Shown here piece by piece: positions 1-6,694 of a DNA stretch of 8,964 nucleotides (positions are counted from its first letter, which is position 1; every line of letters starts with the position of its first letter). The notes beneath the pieces were generated by a model. It did no database searches, was not told the DNA's origin, and worked only from the letters and a program-made list of their open reading frames with translations. The stretch is from positions 1 to 8,964 of the forward strand of contig CALDMH010000011.1 in assembly GCA_937915565.1 (NCBI GenBank), written 5' to 3'. The DNA is from an uncultured Clostridia bacterium (GTDB lineage Bacteria > Bacillota > Clostridia > Christensenellales > Borkfalkiaceae). Made by a program: the position numbers and the translations under genes.

Positions 1-608
1 ACGGACAAAAAATGAGCAAGTCGCTCGGCAACAGCCTGCTTTTATCCGACCTTCTGAAAGAATATTCCAACGAAGCGATTAAGTTTGCGGTGCTTTCCAC
101 CAACTATCGCAACGACATCAATATCACTCCCGAACTTTTCCCCGAAGCCGAAAAACACCTCGCTGATTTTTACAGAGCGTTTGTGGAAGCCGAAAAAGCA
201 GGGATAGAAATCAAGGGGAATTATCCCGAAATCGACAAGAAATTCGACGAGGCTATGAGCGACGACTTCAACACCGCTCTCGCCCTCTCCGACCTTTACG
301 CATATTTTAAGCAAATCCGCGCGCTTATCGCAAAAAAGGACGCTGTTGCGGGGCAAATGCTTTCACAAATCAAAAAAACCTACTCGCTCCTCGGGCTTTT
401 CGCAAAAAATCCCGACGAATTCGTTAAGAATTACGACGCCACGCACGAAGAACCCGTTCCGGACGACGTAAGAGCTTTGGCGGAAAAAATGCAGGCGGCA
501 AGAGCCGAAAAGAATTACGCTTTATCGGACGAGCTTCGCGCGGAAATTCTCGCCAAGGGTTACACCGTTATGATTTCAAAAGACGGCGTTGCGGTGAAAA
601 AGGCGTAA
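1..608 (+). CDS. cysS: Cysteinyl-tRNA synthetase, C-terminal part (5' truncated by window edge)
   Basis: This is the C-terminal portion of CysRS, the cytoplasmic class I enzyme that charges tRNA-Cys with cysteine using ATP. The frame is open from base 3 and reads GQKMSKSLGN, which is the class I KMSKS signature that closes the active site. The ATG at 12 is the Met inside KMSKS and not a start, so the gene continues to the left of the window. After KMSKS comes the helical DALR-type anticodon-binding domain (DDFNTALALSDLYAYF). The end (YALSDELRAEILAKGYTVMI) matches the usual CysRS C-terminus, where the family normally has aDxiRdeLlekGi. About 200 residues are visible; family members have roughly 460, so the HIGH motif and the zinc-binding cysteines lie outside. 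It ends with TAA at 606-608. No hairpin terminator directly follows; the next one is at 956-991. Family identity is secure. Confidence 0.95.
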   Translation, partial: GQKMSKSLGNSLLLSDLLKEYSNEAIKFAVLSTNYRNDINITPELFPEAEKHLADFYRAFVEAEKAGIEIKGNYPEIDKKFDEAMSDDFNTALALSDLYAYFKQIRALIAKKDAVAGQMLSQIKKTYSLLGLFAKNPDEFVKNYDATHEEPVPDDVRALAEKMQAARAEKNYALSDELRAEILAKGYTVMISKDGVAVKKA

Positions 609-680
609 AAAATTTTTATTGCTCCCCAAAAACACAAAATCTTTCTACTCCAAGAGCCGTAAAATTTATCTTATTCACTC

Positions 681-721
681 ATAAAAACGCCGTTTAATCG
701 ACTTATAGCCGCATATTTGCG
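681..721. repeat. Dispersed repeat, copy 1
   Basis: This noncoding segment shares the 17-mer TTAATCGACTTATAGCC exactly with bases 1888-1904. The match extends on the left as GCCG with one extra T in this copy, preceded by an A-run, and on the right to a TATTT block. The whole similar stretch is about 40 bases. Both copies lie in intergenic DNA in the same orientation. It does not fold into an obvious hairpin by itself and is not a recognised element to me. Confidence 0.65.
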
Positions 722-744
722 TTTTGTTTGCGCAAAATGAGCGT

Positions 745-855
745 ATGGATAAAGAAAAGGAATTAAGGAAAATAACCGAAAGACTTAACTACGCCGAACC
801 CTCCGAAGTGGGCTTTCTTTTAAAAAAATACTTCGAGCTTTTCGGCAAAATTTAA
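745..855 (+). CDS. Possible small protein, 36 aa, function unknown
   Basis: This is a short open frame in the cysS-mrp spacer. It starts MDKEKELRKITERLNYAEP and ends in LLKKYFELFGKI. The peptide is charged and mostly predicted helical by eye: a Lys/Glu-rich first half, an AEPSE turn, then an amphipathic hydrophobic helix, with no membrane segment. The composition looks protein-like rather than random, which is the main support. Against it, there is no good Shine-Dalgarno site before the ATG (the upstream bases are GCAAAATGAGCGT), I do not recognise the family, and 36 codons can occur by chance. A 10-bp palindrome, TTTGCGCAAA (727-736), lies just upstream. It would share the terminator at 956-991. 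It could also be a remnant of a longer gene. Confidence 0.35.
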   Translation: MDKEKELRKITERLNYAEPSEVGFLLKKYFELFGKI

Positions 856-955
856 CGGACAAAAATTAACAAGCATAATTCAGCGGGCAAAAGAGCGGGC
901 AAACCGATTAAAGAGAAAATCGGAAAAGTCAATAAGAAAAAGTGAAAAATTCAAT

Positions 956-991
956 AAAAAAGGTCGGGCAAAACAAAACCCGACCTTTTTT
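956..991. terminator. Bidirectional intrinsic terminator
   Basis: A perfect 13-bp inverted repeat: AAAAAAGGTCGGG at 956-968 pairs with CCCGACCTTTTTT at 979-991 around a 10-base A-rich loop. The A-run on one side becomes a T-run on the other strand, so it can stop transcription from cysS or the small frame on + and from mrp on minus. It sits 43 bases beyond the mrp stop codon. Confidence 0.93.
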
Positions 992-1034
992 AGCCACTCG
1001 TATTCTATTTATAAAATCCAATTAGGTATATGGA

Positions 1035-1844
1035 TTACTTTAAAATCACGTTCATTGCGTCGGTAAGATAGTTTCCGACGTTTTCGATTTCGCCTTTATC
1101 GACGAGTTCGGAAAGTTCGGGAGTTATGGGAAGCCTGCCGAGCACCGGCAAAGAATATTCCGCGGCAACCTCTTCGAGTTTGCTTTTGCCGAACGGATAA
1201 ATCTTCGTTTTGCAATCCGGACATTCGACGTAACTCATATTTTCGATTATTCCGAGGATTTTTATATTCATCATCTCCGCCATTTTCACGGCTTTGCCGA
1301 CAATCATCGAAACGAGCTCCTGCGGGGTGGTTACGATAACTATTCCGTCGACGGGAAGCGATTGAAAAACCGTGAGCGGAACGTCGCCCGTCCCCGGAGG
1401 CATATCGACGTACATATAATCGACGTCGTTCCAATAAACGTCGGTGAAAAACTGCTTCACCGCCCCGCCGATAACCGGACCTCTCCAAACGACGGGGTCG
1501 CTATCCTCGGGAAGAAGCAGGTTCATAGACATAATCTTAACGCCCTGCTTCGTTATCACGGGGTTGATTTTTCCGTCCTCCGTGCCCGTGGCCTTTTCGG
1601 TTATCCCGAACGCCTTCGGAACGGACGGACCGGTTATATCCGCGTCTAAAACGGCGACTTTCCTGCCGCTTCTCAACGTGTTCACGGCAAGAAGTTCGGT
1701 CACCATAGACTTCCCCACTCCGCCTTTTCCGCTCATAACGGCAATCATTCTCCCTATTTTCGTTGAAGGAAGCGGTTTTGCCATAAAATCTTTTTTCTCG
1801 CAAGCCTTGCCGCAAGTTTCGCAATCGTGAGTGCAATCGCTCAT
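1035..1844 (-). CDS. mrp: Mrp/NBP35-type P-loop ATPase, Fe-S cluster carrier
   Basis: A cytoplasmic P-loop ATPase of the Mrp/ApbC family, known as a scaffold or carrier delivering Fe-S clusters to apo-proteins. In the 269-residue product the deviant Walker A SGKGGVGKS is at 38-46 and VLDADITGPS at 65-74. DMPPGTGD is at 147-154, and the cluster-binding pair CPDC (Cys208, Cys211) is near the end. The N-terminus carries four cysteines (4, 8, 11 and 15 in MSDCTHDCETCGKAC), a pattern known in clostridial Mrp proteins and reminiscent of the N-terminal cluster motif of NBP35. An in-frame ATG exists 11 codons upstream (1877), but the chosen ATG at 1844 has AAGGAG six bases before it and starts at the conserved MSDC. 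It lies 71 bases after recF on the same strand and may be cotranscribed with it. Confidence 0.93.
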   Translation of the reverse strand: MSDCTHDCETCGKACEKKDFMAKPLPSTKIGRMIAVMSGKGGVGKSMVTELLAVNTLRSGRKVAVLDADITGPSVPKAFGITEKATGTEDGKINPVITKQGVKIMSMNLLLPEDSDPVVWRGPVIGGAVKQFFTDVYWNDVDYMYVDMPPGTGDVPLTVFQSLPVDGIVIVTTPQELVSMIVGKAVKMAEMMNIKILGIIENMSYVECPDCKTKIYPFGKSKLEEVAAEYSLPVLGRLPITPELSELVDKGEIENVGNYLTDAMNVILK

Positions 1845-1850
1845 TTTTAT

Positions 1851-1856
1851 CTCCTT
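1851..1856 (-). promoter_or_regulatory. Ribosome binding site that fixes the mrp start
   Basis: AAGGAG on the minus strand, with a six-base spacer to the ATG at 1844. No comparable site precedes the longer in-frame ATG at 1877, so the shorter 269-residue protein is preferred. Confidence 0.85.
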
Positions 1857-1873
1857 ATTTCTCGCCGATTGAA

Positions 1874-1914
1874 GCAAAAAAGTGCCGTTAATCGACTTAT
1901 AGCCCTATTTATCG
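1874..1914. repeat. Dispersed repeat, copy 2
   Basis: Second copy of the element at 681-721, in the same orientation and lying between the recF stop and the mrp start. The exact shared core is TTAATCGACTTATAGCC at 1888-1904. It has one T fewer than copy 1 just before the core. On the mrp transcript, GTCGATT from the core could pair with AATCGGC (1864-1870) downstream as a 7-bp stem with one G-U pair. Copy 1 lacks this partner, so that fold is weakly supported. Confidence 0.65.
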
Positions 1915-1915
1915 T

Positions 1916-3004
1916 TTATCTTACTATTTTCCCGTTCCGGATTTTTATGTTGTTATACAGCTCGAAATGCGGCACGCAATCCGGCTCGGTGCAGGTTATT
2001 ATCGTCTGCATTTTTTTTGCCGCAACCATAAGGTTTTCTCTTCTCGATTTATCGAGTTCGCTATACGCGTCGTCCAGAATAAGCACGGGATACTCCCCGA
2101 AACGCTCTTTAAATATCTCTGTTTCCGCAAGCTTTAACGAAAGCGCGCAGGAGCGTTGCTGCCCTTGCGAACCGTAAGTTCTCACGTCCACGCCGTTCAC
2201 CCGAATTTTCAAATCGTCCCTGTGCGGCCCGACGGTCGTGTAGCCGAGTTCGTAGTCCTTATCGATTCTTTCCTTTAATGCGGCGATAAGTCCGTCGTAA
2301 ATTTCGCCCTCTTCGCCCTCGTATTTATAATCGCCCGAAACGCTCATTTCTTCCTGCCCGTCGGTGATGAGAAAATGCGCTTCCTTAGCGTAAGGCGCGA
2401 GCTTCGAAATATAGGCGTTCCTTTCGTAAACCACCCTTGCCCCCGCGCTCGCAAGGCTGACGTCCCACACGGGCAAAGTGTCGTAAACCATATCTCTATC
2501 CTTCTCTTTCAGTAAATTATTTCTTTGCGTAAGCACCTTTTTGTACTTTTGCAAAGCATAAAAATACTTACTCGACATTTGCGAAAGAGAAATATCGAGA
2601 AATCTCCGCCTGTCCTCGGGAGCTTCCTGGATAAGTTTCAACTCCGCGGGATTGAAGAAAACGGAATTGACGTTTCCGAACAGCTCGCCCACCTTGGAAA
2701 TGGGAACGCCGTTCACTTTTATTTCCTTGTTTTTATCGTTAAAAAGAGCTATATCCACGGTGATTTTTCCGAAAGCCGAAACGGCCTCGCCGAAAACCGA
2801 ACCCTTGTCCGCGCCTGCGGAAATAAGCTGTTTATCGCGCCCTGCGCGGGGCGAATAACCCGTGCAAAGATAAAAAATAGCTTCCGCGCAATTGGTTTTG
2901 CCTTGCGCGTTAGCTCCGCTTATGATATTGACTCCGTCGGAAAACGAGAACTCTTCTTCGTCGTAATTTCTGAAATTTTTAAGTTTAAGCTGTTTTATTA
3001 CCAT
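1916..3004 (-). CDS. recF: DNA replication and repair protein RecF
   Basis: RecF is an SMC/ABC-like ATPase that, with RecO and RecR, loads RecA at single-strand gaps. The 362-residue length is normal for the family. The N-terminus MVIKQLKLKNFRNY is typical. Walker A GANAQGKT is at 30-37, GPHRDDL at 259-265, the ABC signature SQGQQRS at 279-285, and Walker B LILDDAYSELD at 308-318. The family usually reads DDVLSELD at the last site, so AY here is a mild substitution that leaves the acidic residues intact. A perfect sigma-A promoter ends about 34 bases before the ATG, but the short leader shows no clear Shine-Dalgarno site, which may mean low expression. It is divergent from dnaA; in most Bacillota it follows dnaN instead. 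Confidence 0.96.
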   Translation of the reverse strand: MVIKQLKLKNFRNYDEEEFSFSDGVNIISGANAQGKTNCAEAIFYLCTGYSPRAGRDKQLISAGADKGSVFGEAVSAFGKITVDIALFNDKNKEIKVNGVPISKVGELFGNVNSVFFNPAELKLIQEAPEDRRRFLDISLSQMSSKYFYALQKYKKVLTQRNNLLKEKDRDMVYDTLPVWDVSLASAGARVVYERNAYISKLAPYAKEAHFLITDGQEEMSVSGDYKYEGEEGEIYDGLIAALKERIDKDYELGYTTVGPHRDDLKIRVNGVDVRTYGSQGQQRSCALSLKLAETEIFKERFGEYPVLILDDAYSELDKSRRENLMVAAKKMQTIITCTEPDCVPHFELYNNIKIRNGKIVR

Positions 3005-3037
3005 TTTTCATTTACCGACGCAACGATTTTCACGTTC

Positions 3038-3066
3038 ATTATAACTTCAATCGTCTTTTTTGTCAA
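3038..3066 (-). promoter_or_regulatory. recF promoter (sigma-A type)
   Basis: Read on the minus strand: TTGACA (3066-3061), a 17-base spacer, then TATAAT (3043-3038). Both hexamers match the consensus exactly. Transcription should start near 3031, giving a leader of about 27 bases before the recF ATG. Confidence 0.88.
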
Positions 3067-3118
3067 TCGGGGCGTGGCGTAACGAAGAAATATTTTTATT
3101 CGGCTTCGTTCGGATTAG

Positions 3119-3147
3119 TTGATTTTTTTCTTCGATTGGTATATTAT
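3119..3147 (+). promoter_or_regulatory. Candidate dnaA promoter
   Basis: TTGATT (3119-3124), a 17-base spacer and TATTAT (3142-3147). Each hexamer differs modestly from consensus and the spacing is ideal. It would start transcription near 3154, leaving a leader of about 75 bases that includes the TTATACGAAT repeats. The region is so AT-rich that other -10 choices are possible. Confidence 0.55.
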
Positions 3148-3168
3148 ATATATCACCTTATATATTAG

Positions 3169-3193
3169 TTATACGAATTATATTTATACGAAT
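3169..3193 (+). repeat. Tandem TTATACGAAT repeat upstream of dnaA
   Basis: Two exact copies of TTATACGAAT, at 3169-3178 and 3184-3193, with a 15-base period. Nine of the ten bases align with a DnaA box (TTATNCACA); TTATACGAA matches at seven of nine positions, counting N. They lie between the proposed dnaA promoter and the start codon, so they could be degenerate DnaA sites or an operator. Confidence 0.55.
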
Positions 3194-3228
3194 CCGAAAA
3201 ATACAATTCCGGGAAAGGAAACGAGAAA

Positions 3229-4575
3229 ATGGAAAATTACGAATTGATTTGGGAAAGGGCGTTGAGATATTTGAAAGTTTCCGTCAGCACCATCGCTTAT
3301 TCCACTTATATCGAGCAGTTAAAGCCGACCGACCTCGTCGGCTCGAAACTTATTTTATCGACGAAATCCGAGCTTTTCGCCTCGGAGGTCGCAAGAAGAC
3401 TCGTGGATAAAATCCGCGAAGCTCTCGCTCTTGCCGGCACGGGCGTGACCGACATCAAGCTCTACGTTGAAGGCAGCGACGAGGATTATCTTGCAAGGAA
3501 AGGCGTTGCGCCCGTTCAGACGGAAATCGATTCCACGCCGATAAACCCCAAATATACTTTCGATACGTTCGTGGTCGGTTCTTCCAACCGCTATCTTTAC
3601 GCTGCGGCGAAAGCGGTTGCCGAAAACCCGTCCGACAGTTATAATCCGCTCTTTATTTACGGCGGAGCGGGGCTCGGAAAAACGCATATTATGCACGCCA
3701 TCGCGAACTACATAAAGCAGAACAATCCCCTTAAAAACGTGCTTTACGCCACCTGCGAAAAGTTTACCAGCGACCTTATAACGACTATTCGCCAAGGCAA
3801 AGCTTATTCCCAGGAAGGAATGGATTTCAGGAATAAATACCGCAACGTTGACGTTTTAATCATAGACGACGTGCAGTTTTTGGCTAAAAAGCAATCCACG
3901 CAGGAAGAATTTTTCCACACGTTCAACGAGCTTTATTCTCAAAACAAACAAATCGTGCTTTCGGCGGATTGCCACCCGAAGGAAATCGAACTGCTTTCCG
4001 AAAGGTTGAAAACCCGTTTTGAAGGCGGGCTTATGGCGCAGGTTCTACCGCCCGATATTGAAACGAAAATCGCGATATTGCAAAAAAAGGCCGAGCTTCG
4101 CAAATACATTCTTTCGCTCGACGTGGCTTTATACCTCGCCGAAAACTCGGATAACGACGTGAGGTCGCTCGAAGGAATGCTCAACAAGGTCATTTTTGCG
4201 TCTATGCTCCACGAAGAGCCGATAACGATTGACCTTGCGAAAGAAGCTTTGAGCGAATGCGCGCAAAGCGGCGGCGAAAAAGAGGCGTTAACGACCGATT
4301 CGATTATAGACGCCGTGTGCAATTTCTATAAAATTCAAAGAAGCGACCTTATCGGCAAAAAGAAGAACAAAGAAGTCGTTGAGCCGCGCCAGATTTGCGC
4401 GTATCTTATGACGGAACTTTTGTCTATTCCGCTCGTCACGATAGGACAGGCTCTCGGCGGAAGAGACCACACCACGGTTATCCACGCAAGGGATAAAATT
4501 TCCGAACTTATCAAGGAAAACACGAGGGTTGAAACCGAAATCAAGGATTTGAAAAATCTTATTCTTAAAAAATAA
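3229..4575 (+). CDS. dnaA: Chromosomal replication initiator protein DnaA
   Basis: DnaA is the AAA+ ATPase that binds and opens the replication origin. All four domains can be seen in 448 residues, a normal length. Domain I (about 1-85) has the typical IWERALRYLK start and is followed by a short linker. The AAA+ domain begins at NPKYTFDTFVVG, with Walker A GGAGLGKT at 145-152, Walker B LIIDDVQF at 210-217 and the sensor 2 region NDVRSLEGMLNK at 309-320. The C-terminal DNA-binding domain carries the signature GGRDHTTVIHARDK at 410-423. The ATG has AAAGGA nine bases upstream (3214-3219). The stop codon overlaps the mnmG start by one base (TAATG), so translation is probably coupled. dnaN, the usual partner downstream, is absent. 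Confidence 0.97.
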   Translation: MENYELIWERALRYLKVSVSTIAYSTYIEQLKPTDLVGSKLILSTKSELFASEVARRLVDKIREALALAGTGVTDIKLYVEGSDEDYLARKGVAPVQTEIDSTPINPKYTFDTFVVGSSNRYLYAAAKAVAENPSDSYNPLFIYGGAGLGKTHIMHAIANYIKQNNPLKNVLYATCEKFTSDLITTIRQGKAYSQEGMDFRNKYRNVDVLIIDDVQFLAKKQSTQEEFFHTFNELYSQNKQIVLSADCHPKEIELLSERLKTRFEGGLMAQVLPPDIETKIAILQKKAELRKYILSLDVALYLAENSDNDVRSLEGMLNKVIFASMLHEEPITIDLAKEALSECAQSGGEKEALTTDSIIDAVCNFYKIQRSDLIGKKKNKEVVEPRQICAYLMTELLSIPLVTIGQALGGRDHTTVIHARDKISELIKENTRVETEIKDLKNLILKK

Positions 4576-6455
4576 TGGAAACTACTTTTATCGAAGACGA
4601 ATTCGACGCCGTGGTAATCGGCGCGGGGCACGCCGGTTGCGAAGCCGCGCTCGCGCTTGCGAGAACGGGAATGAAAACGGCTCTCACCACAATAAATCTT
4701 GACAATATTGCTTTTATGCCGTGCAACCCGTCGATAGGCGGCACGGCGAAAGGGCATCTCGTCCGCGAACTCGACGCTTTGGGCGGCGAAATGGGCATAA
4801 ACGCCGATAAAGCGATGATGCAAATCAAAATGCTCAATCGCGGCAAAGGCGCGGCGGTGCAATCGCTCCGCTCGCAGGAAGATAAAAGGCTTTATCACTC
4901 TTTGATGAAGCAAACCCTCGAAAACACGGACGGGCTTTATATTCTGCAATGCGAAGTGACCGATATTCTCGTTGAAAACGGCGAAGTAACGGGCGTTGAA
5001 ACGTCGTTCGGAAGCATTCTGAAATGCAAAGCCGTCGTAATCGCCACGGGCGTTTATCTCAACAGCAGAATCGTTGCGGGCGAATGGGAGCAAAATATGG
5101 GTCCCTCCGGCTTTGCGCCGGCGACTAAACTTACCGATTCGCTTATAAGGCTCGGGTTTAAGGTTCGCCGCTTCAAAACGGGAACTCCCGCAAGAATAGA
5201 CCGCCGCTCCGTGGATTTTTCAAAGCTTGAAATTCAAAACGGCGAAACGGAAATTTACCCGTTCTCGTTTATGACGGACAAAATCCCCGAAAAGCAAGAG
5301 CCGTGCTATATCGCTTACACGAACGAAACGACTCATAAAATCATTCGCGACAATCTCGACCGCTCTCCCCTTTATAACGGAAGCATATTAAGCACCGGTC
5401 CGAGATATTGCCCCTCCATCGAAACCAAAGTTATGCGTTTTGCGGACAAGGAACGCCACCAGCTTTTCCTTGAACCGGAGGGTTACGACACCAACGAAAT
5501 TTACGTTCAGGGAATGTCCACTTCGCTCCCTCACGACGTGCAAAAGTCTATGTATAGGTCGATTATCGGCCTCGAACGATGCCGAATAATGCGTTACGCT
5601 TACGCGATAGAATACGACTGTATCGACTCTTTGGACTTAAAGCCGAGCCTCGCTTTTAAGGCGATTCCGTCCATCTTCACCGCAGGGCAAATCAACGGCA
5701 CGAGCGGTTACGAAGAGGCGGCGGCGCAAGGACTTATGGCAGGCATTAACGCCTCGCTTTACCTCCGCAAAAAAGAGCCGCTCGTTTTGAAACGCGACGA
5801 GGCTTACGTCGGCGTTTTAATCGACGACCTCGTTACCAAAGGCACGAACGAGCCTTACAGAATGATGACTTCGAGGGCGGAATACCGCATTTTCCTCCGG
5901 CAGGACAACGCCGATTCGCGGCTTACCGAAAAAGGACGCGCGGCGGGACTTGTGAAGGACGACAGATACGCAAAATACCTAGAAAGGCAGGAGAAAATCG
6001 CCGAGCTTAACAAAAAAGCCGCCGTTAAAATTCCCGCCGCCGAATGCGGGGAATTCGTTAAAAATTACGGTTTCGGCGAGGTTACCGCTCCCCTTTCGCC
6101 CATAGATATGGTGAAAAGGAATATTCCCCTTAAAGATATTTGCGAAAAATTCGGCTTGTTCAACGATTATCCTTACGATATTCTCGAACGCGTTGAAACG
6201 GACGCGAAGTACGAGGGGTATCTCAAAAAGGGTCGCGAACAGATAGAAAAAGCGCAAAAATTGGAAGAAAAAGCCTTGCCGAACGATATTGATTATCAAA
6301 AAATCAAAGGGCTTCGCCTCGAAGCGCAGGAAAAACTGAACGCTATCCGCCCCGAAAATTTAGGGCAGGCTTCGAGAATTTCGGGCGTCAGCCCGGCGGA
6401 CGTGGCAGTGCTTATGGTTTACCTCGCAAGCCGCAAGGAGAAAAAAGATGACTGA
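4575..6455 (+). CDS. mnmG: tRNA uridine-5-carboxymethylaminomethyl modification enzyme MnmG
   Basis: MnmG (GidA) is the FAD-dependent partner of MnmE. Together they modify the wobble uridine (U34) of certain tRNAs using methylene-tetrahydrofolate, and with glycine this gives cmnm5U. The 626-residue length is normal. The FAD-binding GAGHAG is at 16-21. The conserved cysteines are in MPCNPSIGG (Cys50) and RYCPSIE (Cys279), corresponding to Cys47 and Cys277 of E. coli. Other family motifs are FKTGTPAR (200-207), YVQGMSTSLP (310-319) and GYEEAAAQGLMAG (378-390). The C-terminal helical MnmE-binding domain ends in SGVSPADVAVLMVYL. Its start overlaps the dnaA stop and its end overlaps the next frame by eight bases. 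In many genomes rsmG (gidB) follows mnmG; here it does not. Confidence 0.97.
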   Translation: METTFIEDEFDAVVIGAGHAGCEAALALARTGMKTALTTINLDNIAFMPCNPSIGGTAKGHLVRELDALGGEMGINADKAMMQIKMLNRGKGAAVQSLRSQEDKRLYHSLMKQTLENTDGLYILQCEVTDILVENGEVTGVETSFGSILKCKAVVIATGVYLNSRIVAGEWEQNMGPSGFAPATKLTDSLIRLGFKVRRFKTGTPARIDRRSVDFSKLEIQNGETEIYPFSFMTDKIPEKQEPCYIAYTNETTHKIIRDNLDRSPLYNGSILSTGPRYCPSIETKVMRFADKERHQLFLEPEGYDTNEIYVQGMSTSLPHDVQKSMYRSIIGLERCRIMRYAYAIEYDCIDSLDLKPSLAFKAIPSIFTAGQINGTSGYEEAAAQGLMAGINASLYLRKKEPLVLKRDEAYVGVLIDDLVTKGTNEPYRMMTSRAEYRIFLRQDNADSRLTEKGRAAGLVKDDRYAKYLERQEKIAELNKKAAVKIPAAECGEFVKNYGFGEVTAPLSPIDMVKRNIPLKDICEKFGLFNDYPYDILERVETDAKYEGYLKKGREQIEKAQKLEEKALPNDIDYQKIKGLRLEAQEKLNAIRPENLGQASRISGVSPADVAVLMVYLASRKEKKDD

Positions 6456-6693
6456 AAAAAGAGTCGGGAATATTTCCGAAAACGAAAACCAACCGTCGGC
6501 CGCCAAAAACCCGATTAAAAACGAAACCCAGCCCGCCAAAAACCCGATTAAAAACGAAAATCAGCCGTCCGCCGCCGATAAATCGACTAAAAAACCGATT
6601 AAAAAGCCGAAAAAAGGCTATAACGACGATTTTAAGCGCAAATATTTCGATTATTACGACGATATTAAAATCAGCGACAGGCAGGACTGGTGA
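6448..6693 (+). CDS. Lysine-rich repetitive small protein, 81 aa, function unknown
   Basis: I do not recognise this family. It starts inside the end of mnmG (eight-base overlap) and has a strong AAGGAG site at 6435-6440, seven bases before the ATG, so it is very likely translated. Residues 1-56 are low-complexity and probably disordered, rich in Lys, Asn and Pro, with KNPIKNE at 20-26 and again at 31-37 and a weaker TKKPIKKP at 47-54. Residues 57-81 change character to aromatic and acidic (KYFDYYDDIKISDRQDW) and may be the conserved functional end. There are 15 lysines, no cysteine, no signal peptide and no membrane segment. It ends one base before the DUF1653 gene. A basic disordered tail next to a tRNA-modifying enzyme suggests nucleic-acid binding, but that is only inference. 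Confidence 0.8.
   Translation: MTEKRVGNISENENQPSAAKNPIKNETQPAKNPIKNENQPSAADKSTKKPIKKPKKGYNDDFKRKYFDYYDDIKISDRQDW
6501..6559 (+). repeat. In-frame tandem repeat, 33-bp period
   Basis: Bases 6501-6526 and 6534-6559 are identical over 26 bases. The 33-base period equals 11 codons, so copy-number changes keep the frame. A diverged third unit (AAACCGATTAAAAAGCCGAA core) appears near 6592-6611. The repeat encodes the KNPIKNE units of the small protein at 6448-6693. Confidence 0.85.
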
Positions 6694-6694
6694 A

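Larger units (their letters stand above)
609..955. other. Intergenic spacer between cysS and the terminator before mrp
   Basis: Beyond the repeat copy and the possible 36-codon gene listed separately, this stretch holds a 10-bp direct repeat AGCGGGCAAA at 882-891 and 894-903. It also has a small hairpin with stem CCGATT (904-909) and AATCGG (918-923). Read on the minus strand, this hairpin is followed by only three T residues, so it is at best a weak second terminator for mrp. I see no tRNA, riboswitch or convincing promoter here. Confidence 0.5.
3067..3228. other. AT-rich recF-dnaA spacer, candidate origin segment
   Basis: The divergent spacer next to dnaA is a classic site for oriC in bacteria. 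It contains a very AT-rich block (about 3141-3188) that could serve as an unwinding element, and a tandem TTATACGAAT repeat. An 8-bp inverted repeat TTCGGATT (3109-3116) and AATCCGAA (3191-3198) brackets the AT-rich block. There is also a 7-bp inverted repeat AACGAAG (3081-3087) and CTTCGTT (3104-3110). No exact TTATCCACA DnaA box is present, so the origin call rests on position and composition only. Confidence 0.4.

Noticed and set aside
1845..1877. Longer mrp start adding MLQSARNKEIK
   Set aside because: The good ribosome binding site (1851-1856) lies inside this extension and points to the ATG at 1844; the extra residues are not family-like.
681..1914. Repeat copies as attachment sites of a mobile element
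   Set aside because: The segment between them holds only mrp and a tiny frame, with no integrase, transposase or target-site duplication visible.
3169..3193. TTATACGAAT units as confirmed DnaA boxes
   Set aside because: They differ from TTATNCACA at two positions each, so they are listed as repeats and not called binding sites.
4478..4486. TTATCCACG, one mismatch from a DnaA box, inside dnaA
   Set aside because: It encodes the conserved TVIHA part of the DnaA signature motif, so the protein sequence explains it; a single site is not an origin.
4335..5093. Minus-strand open frame of 252 codons across the dnaA-mnmG junction
   Set aside because: It lies antisense to two clear genes, has no family features or ribosome binding site, and follows from their codon bias. 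Other long antisense frames over mrp, recF, mnmG and the fucosidase gene were dropped for the same reason.
6501..6611. Repeat units that could suggest a CRISPR array
   Set aside because: There are only two exact units with a 33-base period and a seven-base gap, and they are in frame within a protein; no spacers and no cas genes.
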